Shown piece after piece: positions 20,967 through 30,089 of a stretch of 64,000 bases of DNA. Location: the NCBI GenBank assembly GCA_018136815.1, contig CM030933.1, forward strand, positions 2,239,344-2,303,343. Direction: 5' to 3'. A model generated the notes under the pieces. The model did no database searches and had not been told where the DNA came from. It saw only the letters and a list, made by a program, of their open reading frames with translations. Numbering within the stretch: position 1 is the stretch's first letter; every line of letters starts with the position of its first letter. Source of the DNA: Isochrysis galbana. Lineage: Eukaryota > Haptophyta > Isochrysidales > Isochrysidaceae. The translations under genes and the position numbers were made by a program.

Positions 20967-22679
20967 ATGGGAACAATCATGAAAAAGGCGAAGAACGATT
21001 TGACGGACAGGGAGCTCTCACGAAAACTAATCTTGGGCAACTTGGCAGTGAGCGCACTACAAATATTCGATCAGCACCACCCACACGAGTGTGAACTTGA
21101 AATCACAAACACCAACATCCATTTGTTGAACCGGCCATGTCAACGTGAGAATCTCCGTTTCCTTCCAAGCCCGGGAGGTCATCCCTTCCGGTTGAAAATT
21201 AACACATCGGATGCACGCATATGGAGTCACGTATCCAAGCGATCCATTCGCGTATCCAGTCTCTGGGTCTTGCAAAATCACAATGAGCATCTGCGGAAAC
21301 TACAGAAGGTCAACCTGATGGGCCTGCACACTCTACAGCTTGGCCGGTTCGCCGAGGATCAAGTCGTGTCGCAAGCGGATCAGGTCATATCGCAAGACGC
21401 GACCACCTTCATCAACTCCTACTGTGGAGCCAGGGTTCCCCTCAAGACTTTGATATTTCGGAACATAAGCGTATTCAGTGCGTTGCTACAAAATAGCAAA
21501 TTGGATTGTCTCAAGAATCTCGTGCTTGTCTCCCGCCCACTGGATTCTAATAAAACGTGCGATTTTATCGAGGCCTTGCACAATGAGATAGTCGTAAAGA
21601 AAAACACTCGCACTTTGGGAAACCTTGAGAAGCTCGTCCTCAACACCGTCAGTATTGGCGAGGACATACGCATGTTGAAGGATTGTATAATCGAGGGGCA
21701 GATGAAGACGACGCTGAAAGAGCTCAATCTCAATGACAACGGTATAGACGACAGGGGCCTCGTAGAGGCGTTATCAGACGCCCTCGGGGCCGCTGCAATC
21801 GAAAAGCTCCACCTTCGACTCAATGCACTAGGAGATTTCGTCCCATTGTTGCCTCCTTCATTGAAGGTCCTCAATCTGAGATCGTGTGGCATAACCAATC
21901 CTGGGATGGAGAAGCTGATAACTAACGCCCAAAGGGCAAGTCTGACGGAACTTGATATAAGTAATAATGAGTTCGATCGGAGAGGCATGTGTCAATTCAT
22001 GGAATACGCACACCACCTCTCCGAGCTAAAGACACTGTCCATATCGGAAAACAATCTAGGTCGGCAAGGGCTGCAAGCATTCGCATCGAAACTGAACGAA
22101 CTCCAGAATCTGTCCCATCTCTATGTGTCAGATATTGCTTATCGTGTGTCAGATGTTGCTCATCGTGCTCACGACATCAAGGAAATTTGTGAGCGCATTA
22201 ATCTCAAGAGTATTGAATTGGATAGTGTCAATGAAGACGAATTTAGGGTTCTTCATAAACACCTAGAAAAGTTAGATAGATTAATAATAAAAGTGTGTCT
22301 TACAACACATACACCCCTTTTAGCAGAGCTGTCGAATTTGAAGGAGTTGCACTTGGAACGTGCGCACGCGTATCAGATTTTGAGGCTGTTGCCTAGATTG
22401 AAGGTGCCTACCCTTCGTGCGCGATCCTGTGGATTCACGGACAAAGATATGGACGATCTGATCGCAATGCTCAGTGCGAATAAGACGCTCACGAAACTCG
22501 ATTTGTCTCGAAACCAAGGTATCACAGATGGTGGATTTCAAATACTCGCGAACGCTGTTGGCGACGGAAGGCTCAAGCTGGATTCTCTGGTATTGGAGTG
22601 GACCGGAATCAAACAGGAGACGATGTCTCGTCATTCGACAAAACATCCATTCGTATGGAGTGAACGAGTATTAGGGTGA
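20967..22679 (+). CDS. Leucine-rich-repeat protein (RNase-inhibitor type), 570 residues
   Basis: One uninterrupted exon. From about residue 250 it shows ribonuclease-inhibitor/NLR-type repeats: LKELNLNDNGIDDRG, IEKLHLRLNAL, LKVLNLRSCGITNPG, LTELDISNNEFDRRG, LKTLSISENNLGRQG and LTKLDLSRNQGITDGG. The N-terminal part has weaker repeats and no nucleotide-binding motif, so this is not a complete NLR receptor. The gene is visibly more AT-rich than its surroundings, has no intron, and sits exactly between two 154-bp direct repeats (gaps of 16 and 155 bases). That suggests arrival as a cassette or a repeat-mediated rearrangement; this is inference. An alternative start is Met5. Function beyond protein binding is unknown. 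Confidence 0.75.
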   Translation: MGTIMKKAKNDLTDRELSRKLILGNLAVSALQIFDQHHPHECELEITNTNIHLLNRPCQRENLRFLPSPGGHPFRLKINTSDARIWSHVSKRSIRVSSLWVLQNHNEHLRKLQKVNLMGLHTLQLGRFAEDQVVSQADQVISQDATTFINSYCGARVPLKTLIFRNISVFSALLQNSKLDCLKNLVLVSRPLDSNKTCDFIEALHNEIVVKKNTRTLGNLEKLVLNTVSIGEDIRMLKDCIIEGQMKTTLKELNLNDNGIDDRGLVEALSDALGAAAIEKLHLRLNALGDFVPLLPPSLKVLNLRSCGITNPGMEKLITNAQRASLTELDISNNEFDRRGMCQFMEYAHHLSELKTLSISENNLGRQGLQAFASKLNELQNLSHLYVSDIAYRVSDVAHRAHDIKEICERINLKSIELDSVNEDEFRVLHKHLEKLDRLIIKVCLTTHTPLLAELSNLKELHLERAHAYQILRLLPRLKVPTLRARSCGFTDKDMDDLIAMLSANKTLTKLDLSRNQGITDGGFQILANAVGDGRLKLDSLVLEWTGIKQETMSRHSTKHPFVWSERVLG

Positions 22680-22834
22680 TGCTCGTAGCGGGCCATCATG
22701 AGGGGGAAGGGGCGGATGGGGACGCTGTACCACTTAACGTGGTCGGCTGACTCCGGCCGGTGTGCCTTCACCCGACCCAGGCGGGACGCCGCACGCCGCC
22801 GGCGGCAGGGCGAGGTGGAGTTGGCTAGCGAGGT

Positions 22835-22988
22835 TGCTGCCGTCTCGGCCAAGCGGGAGGCCTCCTCAGGTTGCCGCGTTGGGGTTGTGGGAGGCAACCC
22901 CCTCTTAGGGATGCTCCTCTTCCGCTTGGTCAGCAAGGGCGGCTGCGCGCCCTTTCCGACCGGGTACCAAATGAAGGCAAACGACCTT
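22835..22988 (+). repeat. 154-bp direct repeat, right copy
   Basis: Partner of 20797-20950. The few differences lie near CCCTTTCCGACCGGG. It forms the inner part of the minus-strand retroposon 22835-23192. Confidence 0.9.
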
Positions 22989-23192
22989 GCTTGTTGGGTG
23001 TGGCCGAGGCCACGGGCCGCGGGGTGCGCGACCGGGGTCGCACACACCTGCTCGGCCTCCGACGGCGGTCGCGGTAGCTTCGACTGCGACAGGTCCATGG
23101 AGACTGGGGGGCCGCCCTCGGCGGGGGGGCCGAAGGAGAGGAGAGGCTCGCCGGCGCGCTCCATCGCGTCTAACTATAAAGTTAGTTGGCAA
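22835..23192 (-). mobile_element. Short retroposon with 5' hairpin and MERA start
   Basis: In minus orientation it begins with CTAACTTTATAGTTAG (23185-23170), then ACGCG and ATG at 23164, opening Met-Glu-Arg-Ala-Gly-Glu. The frame runs through the 154-bp repeat. The 3' end is not defined. It is the 5' end of the LINE family attached to unrelated sequence. Confidence 0.6.
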
Positions 23193-23684
23193 TCAATCAC
23201 ATTCATGAGTCATCAAAATATGTTACAGTAAAAAAAATCTCCCTTGAACATTGAGACGACGGGGCTGCGGCCATGCGACTCTCGCGAGGCCAACACGCCG
23301 ACAAAGGAGTGGCGCAGCAAAGGCGGCGATGAGTCGTCCCAAATCTGCTAGCGCTCTCTACCCTCGAACGAACTTGCATGTTGAAGTTGAAATGAGGACA
23401 AGATGAGACTCGGCGGTATCCGCAAATTCACGGCCCTCGAGGTTGTATGTTCAAGTCCAGTTGCCTAGCATGTACGGTACATGCGTGTGTTCGTGTAGAT
23501 GTAAAGCGTGAGCGTGAATGTACCTTGCATACCGTAAACTGTAGCGGGGGCGCTGCATGAGGTAAAACTCGGTCGCTCTGCTGTCCGGGTTGGGTTGCAC
23601 ATCCCAAATAGGTAGATGCCAGAGAATACCGCAGCCATCTTGCTGCAGATACGAGTCGAGATTTCAAAGATCAAACTAGAGGTC
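23193..23684. other. Intergenic, nothing supported
   Basis: No gene, RNA or repeat that I can support. A GTTCAAGTCC stretch at 23451 resembles a T-loop but lacks the rest of a tRNA. Confidence 0.4.
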
Positions 23685-26064
23685 TCATCGGATCCTCCAT
23701 GACTGCAATGGAGCACCGGTGATGAGATCATATCCTTCCGCCGCCGCGCCACCTCGGAGCGCCGCGGAACCAGGGCGGCCACTGCCTGGTCGAGATCCTA
23801 GTGCTCCGTTGGGCGCGTGCTGTGCACTTGATGGTCTGAAGGGTACACAGGGCCCAGTTTGCAATGCTTCCGCTTCGTCTCGCGCCTTCAAGGCGGGCCT
23901 TACCCTGTTCTTGTCAGCTGCGTGCATAGCCACCATCTGCTGTGCAAGGACATACGCTTGCGCTTGTCTTTCGGAAATCGCGCGCGCATCATCTCGCGCA
24001 AGCGGAATGCCCGGTGCTGACGGCGGACGAGAGGAACCCCTCGTGCTAGGACGTGAGGATTGATCACGCTCCCGCTCCCGCATACGCTGAGCAAGCCTTG
24101 CATCGCGAGCTGAGAGGACGGACGCGTCACTGCGCACGCTTGATGATGTCTCGCGATCAGCTTGCCACGGAACAGACGTAGGCGTAGCCGAAGCCATACC
24201 GTCGTCGCCTGATCTCCTATCACTTGCTGCGTTGCATTGCCGCGTCGCGACATCTGCTCTGCGCACAACCCCAGTGTCTCTACCATCACGCCTTGCCATC
24301 CCGTTCAAGGAATGGTGGTTGCCAACACCATTTGGCGTGGAGCTCATATCGCCATTGACGGCACTGCTCGAATCCTCGACTTCATGTCTTGCGAGGAATT
24401 CCAGCCTCTTCCTCTCATAGATTGCTTCACGAGAATTGATACTTGCCTCGGCTGATGCTGCCTTGGCGGCTGTGTCGGCTGCTGCTGCTATTGCTTGCGC
24501 TGCCATTTGGCGACGTTGCTCATCGGACGCAACTCCTCCGTTGGAGTGAAAGGGCTTGCTCGCCTGTTGCGAGACCCTCGGCTTCTCATCATGTGCAGCA
24601 CAAGCGTTTTGCCGGCGATCACCTACCGCATGCCCATACCCGACAGCTACCTCGCTGCGCTTCGCTGGAGCTTCGCCTCCAAGTGGCACTGCAGACACCG
24701 GGATAGCGGACATCGTGGCATAGGCAAGTGTCGGTTCGACGACAGTTTCACCCGCAAATGCGGGTGAAGCATGGGCGTGATATCGCCTGGAATTGCTAGA
24801 TGTTTCTTTGGCTTCTGACTCAGCGTCTAACATTGTTTCCATTTCCAGTCCCGAAGCTGGGCCTTCTCGCTGCTGTGAGAGGTTTGCACGCGCGATCTCA
24901 AGCACTCGCTTGGCGGAGGGCCTCTTTGCGAGGTCCAATTGCAGCATTGACGAGATTAAGGCAGAAAGAGAGCTGGAGTAGCGAGCTGGCAATGGGGCGA
25001 ACTTGCCCTTGGCGATCAGCTCAGACACTTCACGCAGGTCTCTTCCGTGAAAAGGAAGCTGAAGAGCTGTGAGCTCGTACAGGATCACTCCCAGAGACCA
25101 AAGATCGGCGCGCTCAGTGTAAGGTTGCGAACCAACGAGCTCTGGAGCTAAGTAGGCGGGCGTGCCACAAAATGTCTGCATATAAACAGTGTCGTCTGAT
25201 CTCGACCGAGATACCCCAAGGTCGCAGATTTTGGCGACAAGAGAGTGAAGAGGAACTCCGCGATACGTCTTGCCATCTTTGCTGTCTGCTCGAACAACTG
25301 CCTGGCGGCGTTGATGTTGGGAAGGTTCCCAACCAGAGTTTCTCGCTGCTATTTGGCTTGCGCTGTCTGCGTCTTCAGCACAAAGCACGATGTTGAGCGC
25401 CTTCAGGTCGCGATGTACAATCGAGTTGGCGTGAAGATGGCTCACAGCTGATGCCACTTGGGCCAGAATCTGCCAGATGAGGGACTCATCCAGGAAGCCA
25501 TCCCCATCTGCGGATCGTCTCGACTGCAAAAACTCGTGCAGGTCGCCGAGCGGCGCGTGCTCAAGGACCAGCACGAGGTTAGCCTTACTGTTCCTGACAA
25601 GACTTCGTGAACGATCATCCCCTCTGCCGATCTCCTCCGACGAGCGCCCAGCCGGGGCGCCAGTCGCCCCCGAGCCCCGCCAGAAATGGCCCAAGCATGC
25701 AATCAGGTGGCGGTGTCGTGGCAGCTGTGCATACAGCTCGAGCTCATGCGAGATTGAGGATCCACGGCCAAGCTCAGGCTTGAGGCGCTCCTGCAAAGCC
25801 GTTCCGTACCGCATTGGTCAGACAGCATGGCGGCGCGCAGGGCCGGCAGGGCTGAGAGGGCTGGCAGCATGGCGGTGTGGCCTGGCGACTCGGCTCATCA
25901 AGAGCAGCGGCTGCTCCATCACGCTGCAGAAGGTGATGCACGCCTCTCACCTTCAGAATGACGTGTGTGCCTGTGCGCCGGTCCCGCCCCAGGAAGACCG
26001 AGCCGCCCGACGACCGGTGCAATTCTTCCACGAACGCGAAGTCGGAGGCAGAGAGCTCCGGCAT
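23685..26064 (-). CDS. NEK-like serine/threonine protein kinase
   Basis: Exons 26064-25951 and 25790-23685 join in phase (LK|ERLK) to 739 residues. Exon 1 carries a glycine loop variant HRSSGGSVFLG and the ATP lysine in VILK (Lys38). Exon 2 has the helix-C region (SISHELELYAQL), VHRDLKALNIVL, KICDLGVSRS (DLG in place of DFG), the activation-segment end CGTPAYLAPEL and DLWSLGVILYEL. An insert of about 40 residues separates HRDLK from DLG. The C-terminal 400 residues are low in complexity, with an Ala-rich helix and Arg/Ser/Pro repeats. Family members act on microtubules and cilia or in mitosis; that role is not shown here. It shares a 203-bp promoter region with SYF2. Confidence 0.8.
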
Positions 26065-26267
26065 GGCCGCCGTTGGCGTGCAAGCACTGACGAAGGGGGG
26101 ACTTACTGAAGTTTTTATTAAAAAAGGTGGTCCGCGCGGATGGGGGGGGGAAGATTTCTCCATTTTTTAGTTTTTTAGTAGAAATGCGTAGGCGCGGCCC
26201 CGTCCCACTAGTGTGCCGTGTGGCGCCTGCTGCCTCCTCTGCGCGGTGGCGGCGCCCGGCTGGCCGC
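26065..26267. promoter_or_regulatory. Bidirectional promoter region
   Basis: These 203 bases separate the start codons of the kinase (minus) and SYF2 (plus), so both promoters must lie here. It contains A/T tracts near 26112-26125 and 26160-26175 within otherwise GC-rich DNA. No consensus box is clear. Confidence 0.5.
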
Positions 26268-26990
26268 ATGAGCTCCTACAACGCTGTGCCGCCGATCTAC
26301 GCGGCGCCGGCAGCCAGCAGCGAGCCGAGCAGCTCGGCGACGCACGAGCCAACTACCAACTCGGCCGAGGCCCGCCTCGCCCGCCTCAAGGCGCGTCTCT
26401 CTGAGGCGCGCAAGAAGAACCATACAGAAGTGGTTGAGGAGGACCGCCGCACCAAGATGGGGCCCGAGGCACTGAAGAGGGAGCTGGCGGCCAAGGCGTG
26501 GGAGAAGAAGCAGGCTTCAGGAACCGTGCACAGTGAGATGGAGAAGATGATGAGCATGACTGCGGCCCAGGCGGAGGAGAAGCTGCACAAGGACGAGAAG
26601 AAGCACAAGCGCCGGGCGGAGTTTGGATGGGATGTGTACAACAATGCGGCGGATCACCGGCAGTACAAAAAGAGAGTGCATCGAGCGGCCGAAGCCGGCC
26701 GTATGGCGACGGAGTGCGACGAGGCAGAAGTGGACAATGGTGACTACGACCCTCTTGACTACGGCAATGCACCCCCAATTCCACAGCACCGCATGCAGGC
26801 TCTTGTGGATGACTTCCACGACGCCGCAGTCAGGAAAGCCAGCTGGTCCCGGAGGCGCACATTCGACGAGGCAGACGATGTCACCTCTATCAACAAGCGG
26901 AACGAGACCTTCAACAAGAAGATCGAGCGAATCTTCGACCCGTACACGGCAGAGATCAAGGCCAATTTGGAACGAGGCACTGCGTTGTAG
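26268..26990 (+). CDS. SYF2: Pre-mRNA-splicing factor SYF2
   Basis: A single exon of 240 residues. The family hallmarks are present in order: a charged coiled region RLARLKARLSEARKKN, EFGWDVYNNAADHRQYKKRV, SRRRTFDEADDVTSINKRN and the very conserved C-terminus FNKKIERIFDPYTAEIKANL followed by ERGTAL. SYF2 is a component of the Prp19-associated (NTC) complex in the active spliceosome and acts in the nucleus. The first Met of MSSYNAVPP is used because the upstream frame is not conserved. Presence of SYF2 fits the intron-rich genes around it. Confidence 0.93.
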   Translation: MSSYNAVPPIYAAPAASSEPSSSATHEPTTNSAEARLARLKARLSEARKKNHTEVVEEDRRTKMGPEALKRELAAKAWEKKQASGTVHSEMEKMMSMTAAQAEEKLHKDEKKHKRRAEFGWDVYNNAADHRQYKKRVHRAAEAGRMATECDEAEVDNGDYDPLDYGNAPPIPQHRMQALVDDFHDAAVRKASWSRRRTFDEADDVTSINKRNETFNKKIERIFDPYTAEIKANLERGTAL

Positions 26991-27940
26991 ATTCGGCCGG
27001 CAGTGGATTATTCTTCTTTCACGGGCTGATTGGAGGCGCATGGTTACTACGCTTCAACGTTCTATACCCGGGCTTTTCGCTTGCTGGTACCCAATCACGT
27101 ACAGCGGCGACGGCATAGCCTGTCGCGCTTGTTATCTGCAGTATGGCAGTGCATCCAATCTAACGAATTGACGATTCGCAGTGAATGTACTTATGTATCG
27201 TGCATGGGACACATTCTATTCCATCCATGCTAGACTGTTGAGAGAGAAAGGCAAATTGACGACACATTCACAGTTCAACGTCTTGTTCCTTGAGGCTGGT
27301 CGGTCCGTCGCGCGACGTATGAACCATGGAGTATGTCCGCAAATATCTTGATGGCTTTGCTTTGGCTGTGGGGGTTGGTCGGGGCGATGGGATGCATAGT
27401 GTGCGAGAGTGAATAACGCCGAGAGTTCAGCTAATAAGCGTTGAACCAAATAGCAGATCAGTCGCCAGCTGGCCGATGCTAGGGCGAGAAGGTGTGTGGC
27501 TGGGCGTGTCAGTGGGGCTGGGGAGTGTGAGTGCTAGATGGCTCCCTATACCTTCTGAACAGAGGGGGAGGGCGGAATTGGACCACGAGGTTTTATTTTC
27601 ATATAGACGTGTTTAATGGTACAATTTAATGTCCCAAATGTATAATAGTAGTAACACTACGATACTATTACAACATATCTGAAAGGGCCGTGAAAAAAAA
27701 ACGATTGTTATAGTTTCAGCATCGATGGAGCACGCGCCGACGGCTCCCCCTTGCTTCCTAATAACGAGCCTCAGCCGGAGATCATAAACCCCAGCCGGAG
27801 ACCATAAACATAAACATAAACCGCTACAACTACATTGTACATTGTCATTGCCGTCGTTGTATCTGTCAATGCGATTATTAATTGTCTAGGAACAAGTAAT
27901 GGCACTCACTCTCACTCTCATAAACATAGGGGATAGGGAT
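26991..27940. other. Intergenic, AT-richer
   Basis: No gene recognised. An AT-rich island lies at 27595-27720, and a short imperfect repeat (AGCCGGAGA..CATAAAC) at about 27773-27815. Confidence 0.4.
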
Positions 27941-27946
27941 AGGCTA

Positions 27947-28108
27947 CTACAGCTGCTTGGCGCCCCACAGTGTGGCCACCGCCATCTCCTCCGTCTTCCG
28001 CCTGCGGCTTCGCACCTGCGCTCGCATCTCCGCCTCCGCTTCTTCTTCAGCCAAGACGGCACGGCTCGACTTGTAAGTGACGCGGAGCCGTGCCATCTTG
28101 CGCGCTCG
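27947..28108 (-). CDS. Possible small basic/acidic exon
   Basis: The minus strand offers MRARKMARLRVTYKSSRAVL then a Glu/Ala and Arg-rich helix ending EEMAVATLWGAKQL and stop at 27947. The codon bias looks coding, but no upstream exon can be joined and no family is recognised. Confidence 0.25.
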   Translation of the reverse strand, partial: RARKMARLRVTYKSSRAVLAEEEAEAEMRAQVRSRRRKTEEMAVATLWGAKQL

Positions 28109-28337
28109 CATCACCTCCGCGGAATTAGGCGAAGAGGGAGGAAGGGCCCCGCCACACGCCACGACACGGGGGGCTAAGAAGAAGCGAAAAAGGGCCGCTG
28201 CTGCTTCCCGAACCCCGCTTGGCGTAATCGCGTGCATGGTGCTGTGGTGACTCTAGAGCCTGGTGGCCGGGCAATGACAGGCATGCAACGCCATCGTACC
28301 TGTGGTTTATGGCGCAATGCCAACGCCCACCGCCGCG

Positions 28338-28500
28338 ACAATCTTCGTATCGCGTATCGCGTATCGCGTATCGCATCGCCGGTCGCGATATCGCTCATCG
28401 ATATCGCTCATCGCGATACTGCCAATCACGATACTGCCCGTCGCGATACTGCCCGTCGCGATGGCGCCCATCGACATACGACCTGTCACCATATGGCCCG
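28338..28500. repeat. TATCGCG / TCGCGATACTGCCCG short tandem repeats
   Basis: CGCGTATCG units repeat at 28343-28372, then CATCGCGATACTGCC-type 15-base units run to about 28470. Minus-strand translation gives degenerate YRDGQ/YRDER repeats in one frame, which could be coding or a by-product. Confidence 0.6.
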
Positions 28501-28574
28501 CCGACGCGGTCGTGAGGGCTGTCGCTCCAGCCACCAGTATCTCGCCAACCTCTGCGCCCAAAGTCGCTGGCAGA

Positions 28575-28760
28575 CGGGGGGTTGCGAGGGGGGAGATTTG
28601 AAGGGATGCATCTGTGTATGTGTCTGTGCCACCACTTCAAGACGTGCGGGCAGGTGCGCTGAGGGGTGTCGTGATAGTACCGGGCTAGTGGGAGTAGTGG
28701 TACAAACGCTCAGTTGTATTATTACTATATTACTACTACTAGGATTATTATTAGGGGCAC
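28575..28760 (+). mobile_element. Truncated class 2 retroposon
   Basis: It begins GGGGGTTGCGAGGGGGGAG and ends AAACGCTCAG followed by a long variable TTATTACTATATTACTAC tail. The sequence between matches the last 130 bases of the complete element 40785-41711. The tail is a microsatellite typical of non-LTR 3' ends. Confidence 0.7.
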
Positions 28761-28969
28761 CTTTTACCCAGTGGCAGCCACCTCTAGATGTCGACAGGCC
28801 GATTTTTATTTTCATCCATAGAAATGGGGCATGCCCATGAAGCGGCAGCCTCTACTGCTCATTTGTTACGTCTTTACAACAACCTCACAACTCACAACTC
28901 ACCACAAAACAAAAATGGACAAAGGTTGCGCCTTTCCCTTTCCGCAGTAGAAGCAAGGGTAGGCCCGGC

Positions 28970-29659
28970 TCATCTAGAACTTTTTGTGCTAAGAGCTTGT
29001 GTACTCATCGGCACATCACACAACTCGTACTCATCATAGTAGTCAATTGAATTCTTGCTGTCATCGTCGTGGTCATCTGATGTGGCTACTGCTCCAAGAC
29101 GTGTGGCGCCAGCGATTGTAGTATGATGTGCCATTGTTGCTGACGACAAATCACGCTCCTCGTCTTCTTCCACTACTAGGTACGCTTCGTGTGTCAATGT
29201 GCGCAGGTCAGCTCGGTCCGTATACAGTATGCCGTCAAGATGGTCAAGTTCATGTTGAAATACTCGAGCTTCTTGGCCAGACAGCCTGCGGTGAATCTGT
29301 CTTCCATCCAAGTCATAGTAACGTACATCCACATCGCAGGAGCGTTCCACAACGGCAGCGTAGCCCGGAAGTGAGAGACAAGCCTCCCAATCAGTAACAG
29401 ATGCGCGAGATCGCTTCATAATCTCTGGATTGACAGCCATCCATGGCTGGCTGCTCTTGTCCGCAGGGGCGACGACGAACGCACGGATAGAGTGGCCAAG
29501 CTGAGGAGCCGCAAGGCCCTGGTCCTTTCCAAGTGCGCTCGTCAGCTCATGATAGAGCTCACGAAACCGGGCTCTATCGCCAGTGCGGACAACGCGCTGT
29601 GCGACGCGCCGCAGGATCGGGTGGCCGGCGAGGAGGATGCGAGGGCTCCCGCTCCCCAT
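28970..29659 (-). CDS. PDF1: Peptide deformylase
   Basis: A 229-residue single-exon enzyme with all three motifs: GLAAPQLG (motif 1), EACLSLPG (motif 2, with the metal-binding Cys) and QHELDHLDGILY (motif 3, HExxH metal site). It removes the formyl group from N-terminal methionine of proteins made in plastids and mitochondria. The first Met is only a few residues before the fold (SPRILLAGHPILRRVA), so no transit peptide is visible. An upstream exon may be missing or the enzyme may be cytosolic. A C-terminal extension of about 65 acidic residues (DDHDDDSKNSIDYYDEYELC) is unusual. Confidence 0.9.
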   Translation of the reverse strand: MGSGSPRILLAGHPILRRVAQRVVRTGDRARFRELYHELTSALGKDQGLAAPQLGHSIRAFVVAPADKSSQPWMAVNPEIMKRSRASVTDWEACLSLPGYAAVVERSCDVDVRYYDLDGRQIHRRLSGQEARVFQHELDHLDGILYTDRADLRTLTHEAYLVVEEDEERDLSSATMAHHTTIAGATRLGAVATSDDHDDDSKNSIDYYDEYELCDVPMSTQALSTKSSR

Positions 29660-29711
29660 CCCTTCCTCGCTGTCACCGAAGGCCGAGGGGCCTTTCCTGG
29701 AGGACCTCTAC

Positions 29712-29727
29712 TAGGAGTACTCCTAGC
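29712..29727. repeat. 16-bp perfect palindrome upstream of deformylase
   Basis: CTAGGAGTACTCCTAG lies about 55 bases before the deformylase start codon, with further CTACTAG copies to 29765. It could be a binding site for a dimeric regulator, but this is only position and symmetry. Confidence 0.35.
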
Positions 29728-29847
29728 TCTTCTATCTACTCTTTTGTAGTCTACTAGCTACTAGGAGCCAGCCAATTCCTGAGCACGCGTTGAAGCCTGC
29801 TGACTGCTGTCACGGTGGCACGCTGGCACCGCGTTCTTGGTGGCCTC

Positions 29848-29965
29848 CACACCTGGATGGGAAATACGGTGCTGGGGCATACAAATACGGTCAAATACGG
29901 ATCTATTTGGCCTGGGGCCAAATACATTGTACATTGCACATTGCACATTGCAAATACATTCGAGA
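29848..29965 (+). repeat. Fragment of the AAATAC inverted-repeat transposon (family C)
   Basis: CTGGATGGGAAATACGGTG, then ATTTGGCC..GGGCCAAATACAT and ACATTCGAGACCTACA, match the pieces of the family C element at 48578-53994 in the same order. The right terminus is missing. Confidence 0.65.
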
Positions 29966-30089
29966 CCTACAGACCTACAGTAAGGGTGCACCATTACCAT
30001 TAAGAAAATAGGGATTTTTGCCTTCTACATTTTCTACGGCTAGAGTGAATAAGAGAAAGAGTGTACTAATTCGTTTGGGATCACTAATA

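Noticed and set aside
23400-23475. Possible tRNA (TTCAAGTCC near 23451)
   Set aside because: No matching acceptor stem, D-arm or anticodon arm can be placed at proper spacing.
28338-28500. CRISPR-like array
   Set aside because: Units are 9-15 bp without spacers of constant length, in a eukaryotic genome.
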